From Gelatoporia subvermispora B (lineage: Eukaryota; Basidiomycota; Agaricomycetes; Polyporales; Gelatoporiaceae), in NCBI GenBank assembly GCA_000320605.2, contig KB445807.1, forward strand, positions 311,825 through 375,824: a stretch of DNA of 64,000 nt, written 5' to 3'. Below are positions 61,189 through 64,000 of this stretch, piece after piece (positions within the stretch are counted from its first letter, which is position 1; each line of letters begins with the position of its first letter). The translations under genes and the position numbers were made by a program. The notes under the pieces were generated by a model. The model worked only from the letters and a program-made list of their open reading frames with translations. It searched no databases and had not been told where the DNA came from.

Positions 61189-62198
61189 ATGTAACCTTTG
61201 AGCACAATAACTTGAGACTGGAGCCAACGAGGTGTTCACGGTGTCAAGAGAAGTTTATATACCTTTTGGGTGACTATATGCGCGTCCTACAAACTCAAAG
61301 GATGATATTTTATGTTTTTCAATACGAATTGCTGATACCGCACTACGAGACTCACCAGGGAGTGCGCATATGCATACCCATTATATGCTTCACCCCAACG
61401 GCTAGTCACAAATATTTTGAGAGACATCCTATGCTGTCCCCTGAATGGCCCTTATATCGTCTAGGCTCACATGCTACTCTTCAGCAGTCAAAGCATCCAA
61501 TGTCAACGTAGTCATGAGTGACCTCCCAAATGATCTCCTTGAATGCACGAGGACGTGCGACTGCTCAGCCAAAACATGCCTCGTTGCCTGTGATATACTC
61601 GGCATAACCCTCACGATTTCCTCTAGGTCGAGAATAGTTCTTCTCGCGTCGGGAGAGAAGAGATGGCGACAACGAGAGGGAGATACAGTGGGAGAAGAAC
61701 AACGACATGGTCGTCGCGTCCAAATGCTCCCTTTATATACGCGGCGACACGCGTCCCAATCTTTGGCAGGGGCACGTCGGTATGACGCGGAGAGAGGATG
61801 CTGATGATGTCAGAGGGTCAGCGAAGCTGTTGATGTGTGGCAGGATCGGACAGACACCACTGGATATGGAAGGTCTCTTTCCGATTTAGTAATGGTTCCA
61901 TTTCGTCCATTCTGTGCACCCAACCGGCGACTAATCGCATAGAAACCTGTGACGTAACACCGCCGCCATTGTGTGATATCCTAGGCTTTGCTATGTTCAT
62001 CGCCCGGTGGTAAGTACAACGCCCTTGCTTAGGGAACGAGTTAGAAACAGAGTGACAAGGTACACATTGGTTATTCATTCCATATTCCTACATACACGGA
62101 GTTGTTGTCCACCAACAGATCCATTCGCAACTTGAACGAGGCAATGTATGGCAACAGACCGAGAAACTGAGATGAACGGCGATTGCAACGCAGAGCGG
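61189..62198. other. 1-kb intergenic, convergent 3' ends
   Basis: Lies between convergent genes. A TATA-like TTTATATACGCG occurs near 61730 but no gene follows that I can support. A frame beginning MSDLPNDLLE at 61515 recalls an F-box start but has no further F-box features. Confidence 0.4.
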
Positions 62199-62734
62199 TC
62201 AATACATCTCAAGACTCATCCCGTCATGAATCTCGTAGTCCGAAAGAGTGATGTGGTCCTTGTATATCGTGTACCTGGAAGAGGCAAGCACCGCCACCGG
62301 AGCCGCGCACCATCGAGTCAGACCTCTGCACTAGCTATCGGGGGAAGACGGCGTACCATTTCTTGAGCTGGATCTTGGATGCGTCCGTGCCCGTCTGTGC
62401 GGCGATGAGCTTCTTCAGGTCGCCAACGGTGTCGTCAGGACTGCACTTGACGCGGACTGCATGACAGAGGATTCGAGTATGAGATATACTCGAGGTGAGT
62501 CAATCAACGTTAGGTACGTACCTTTGCGACCAAGACGATCGTTTGCAATAACCTTTCAGCACAAAGGTTCGCAGGCATCGACGTGCGAATGTGTCATTTG
62601 GGGAGTGTGTGCATCGTTGGGGGACCGATGCAGCGATGTGAGGCCCAGGATATGATGGGTAAGGTGACGCCACAATTCAGATCATGGAGTACAGGGTAAG
62701 ATCCTGCGTGGAAACGCACCTCGATGAGTGGCAT
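62199..62734 (-). CDS. HUB1: HUB1/UBL5 ubiquitin-like splicing modifier
   Basis: HUB1/UBL5 is a small ubiquitin-like protein that binds spliceosomal proteins (Snu66 type) non-covalently and alters splice-site choice. Exons on the minus strand: 62734-62720 (15 nt, MPLIE), 62552-62522, 62456-62357 and 62274-62199. The protein reads [60 protein letters not shown] and [13 protein letters not shown]. The family normally ends with a double tyrosine plus one residue; here it ends after a single tyrosine. It lacks the diglycine end of ubiquitin, as expected. The first intron (62553-62719, 167 bp) is long for this genome. Divergent from the gene at 63371. Very confident in identity. Confidence 0.94.
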
Positions 62735-63370
62735 AGCTTTGGCGATTCACGACCACGAGGTTCGATGCAAGGTGCCGGCTGAGCACTGGGCTGAACAACG
62801 AGAGGTCGTCGAGAGCTGTAAAGAGTGCTGAAGAAAGGTCTGTGATTTGCTCAAAGCGGAACAGGCGGACAAGCGCTCACTGACCTCGCTTATGTAACGT
62901 CATGCTCTGATCACTATAGCCGCTCTCTTTTCCACTTTCGGCGTATTGGGCACATCAAGCCAAGTACCCTGGTTGCTAGTCTATGGAGCACTAGGGCTAT
63001 TCTGCTAGGCTGCTGTGTAGCTGCGACAAGGACAGGCCTTCACGGGAGTTCCGATGAACTATGCTATGGCCCGTTCGCGTTTGCGATCAGTCTTCCACGT
63101 TATTACTGTGCAATCCGAATTCCACGGAAGCACCAATCTATCACTTCTGTCGTGAGGAGGCGCATCATTGACCATCACGTTGTCTGCTCTTGCCGCTCGA
63201 AAGCTTCTTTCCAGTGCTACTTCTGGGGCGTCTCCCTCCGCTCTCGGAGCTTCTGCTCCTAGCTGTACTGCTTGCTTTGACCCGTCATTGACGTCTACCC
63301 ATCGAGTACAGGTATATACAGGGCACACAGGTGCGAACGCTAGCTAACGACTTTCACGACTTCACGAACA
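62735..63370. other. divergent promoter region, HUB1 and membrane-protein gene
   Basis: 636 bp between two divergent starts. GTATATAC near 63311-63318 could serve as a TATA box for the + strand gene. No coding sequence seen. Confidence 0.45.
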
Positions 63371-64000
63371 ATGAACGGGCATGCGACCAACGGACATGCT
63401 ACCGCCAACGGTATGTCTTTTCGTCCTACTGAACCCCCCCCTTTCATACGGTCACATCGGTGGATATAGGTAAACCATTTCTCAAAGAGACCCTCACAAT
63501 GACCGAAGAGCCAAGCGTAATAGGGCACTCGGCGACAGCCCCGCCGCTGCAGTTCCAGTCGCCGATTTCGCCGTCGGTATTGTTTCGCCAGCGGACCGTG
63601 CCCTCCAACCCAAACTTAGATCCATCGCGAAGATGTACGTTGTCCTTGTTGCAACTCGCATGTGCCACATGGTTCTAACGTATCGTAGGGACGCAGGAGG
63701 ACCAGGACCAGGACGACGATGAGACACGGAAGAAGATCATGAAGGATCTGGAACGGTCGTGGATGGACCGGCTGCAGCTGATCTCCGTCATTGTACGCAC
63801 ATCTTCGCTCGTCACGGGAATCGCCACCTTCTCACCTCTTGCCCACAGACGACGTTCTTCGCAGCTATCGAAGCCCAGCTTCTCGGCATCACGACCCCTG
63901 GTGCAGGGGAAGATACAAGCGAGACGCGTATCGAGTCAACGGCGAACGCAACGCTCGTGGGTGCACTTGTCGTCCACGTTTTCGCAGGTACGGCCTTCCT
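63371..64000 (+). CDS. fungal membrane protein, 3' end outside window
   Basis: The start at 63371 reads MNGHATNGHATANG, then a 60-bp-class intron, then KPFLKETLTMTEEPSVIGHS and a Pro/Ser-rich cytosolic leader. After an intron near 63629-63689 comes an acidic stretch (QEDQDQDDDETRKKIMKDLE) and the family-like block SWMDRLQLISVI, joined through a 56-bp intron (63794-63849) to TTFFAAIEAQLLGITTP, the first probable membrane segment. The next exon, ALVVHVFAG, ends at a GTACGG donor near the window edge. I have seen similar membrane proteins in Agaricomycetes but know no function. The sequence is cut by the window border. Confidence 0.7.

Noticed and set aside
61515..61804. Frame starting MSDLPNDLLE, recalling an F-box start
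   Set aside because: Only the first residues fit; no further F-box or repeat pattern follows and the rest is Arg-rich.

Overview
The window is nuclear DNA of a filamentous basidiomycete, most likely an Agaricomycete of the Polyporales type. Coding regions are broken by many short spliceosomal introns (mostly 45-65 bp, GTRNGT...YAG). Two copies belong to DUF6533, a membrane-protein family largely confined to Agaricomycetes. Housekeeping genes are GC-rich at third codon positions and lie on both strands without operons. I joined exons by eye, using splice consensus, reading frame and family conservation, so inner exon borders are models rather than proven.

Layout. 1-2.3 kb: 3' part of an alpha/beta hydrolase (+). 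3.8-5.6 kb: DUF6533 gene (+) with two junctions that do not stay in frame. 6.3-11.2 kb: a divergent pair, NAB2-like zinc-finger protein (-) and a mitochondrial-type P-loop ATPase (+). 11.2-24.2 kb: a gene-poor stretch in which I see only a PHO85-type cyclin (17.8-18.9 kb, +). 24.2-28.7 kb: a GNAT acetyltransferase and a secreted amidase, both (-). 29.8-30.7 kb: a decayed DUF6533 copy (-). 30.7-36.2 kb: accessory DNA holding one small secreted six-cysteine peptide gene (+). 36.2-58.7 kb: dense housekeeping block with PalI/SUR7 (-), TRAPPC11 (-), D-glycerate 3-kinase-like (-), RER1 (+), omega glutathione transferase (+), mitochondrial Hsp70 (+), APH-type kinase (-), TRK potassium transporter (-) and alpha-arrestin (-). 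59.3-60.1 kb: an 854-bp MITE with perfect 26-bp terminal inverted repeats and TA target-site duplication. 60.4-64 kb: PTRHD1-like peptidyl-tRNA hydrolase (+), HUB1/UBL5 (-) and the 5' part of a membrane-protein gene (+).

The genes share cellular themes rather than a pathway. RER1, TRAPPC11 and alpha-arrestin act in membrane traffic. TRK and PalI/SUR7 serve the plasma membrane and ion or pH balance. mtHsp70 and HUB1 act in protein import and splicing. The most unusual signals are at splicing level: micro-exons of 6, 10, 12, 12 and 16 nt, a GC-AG intron, and a few introns of 140-424 nt among very short ones. I found no CRISPR, rRNA or convincing tRNA, and no secondary-metabolite cluster.
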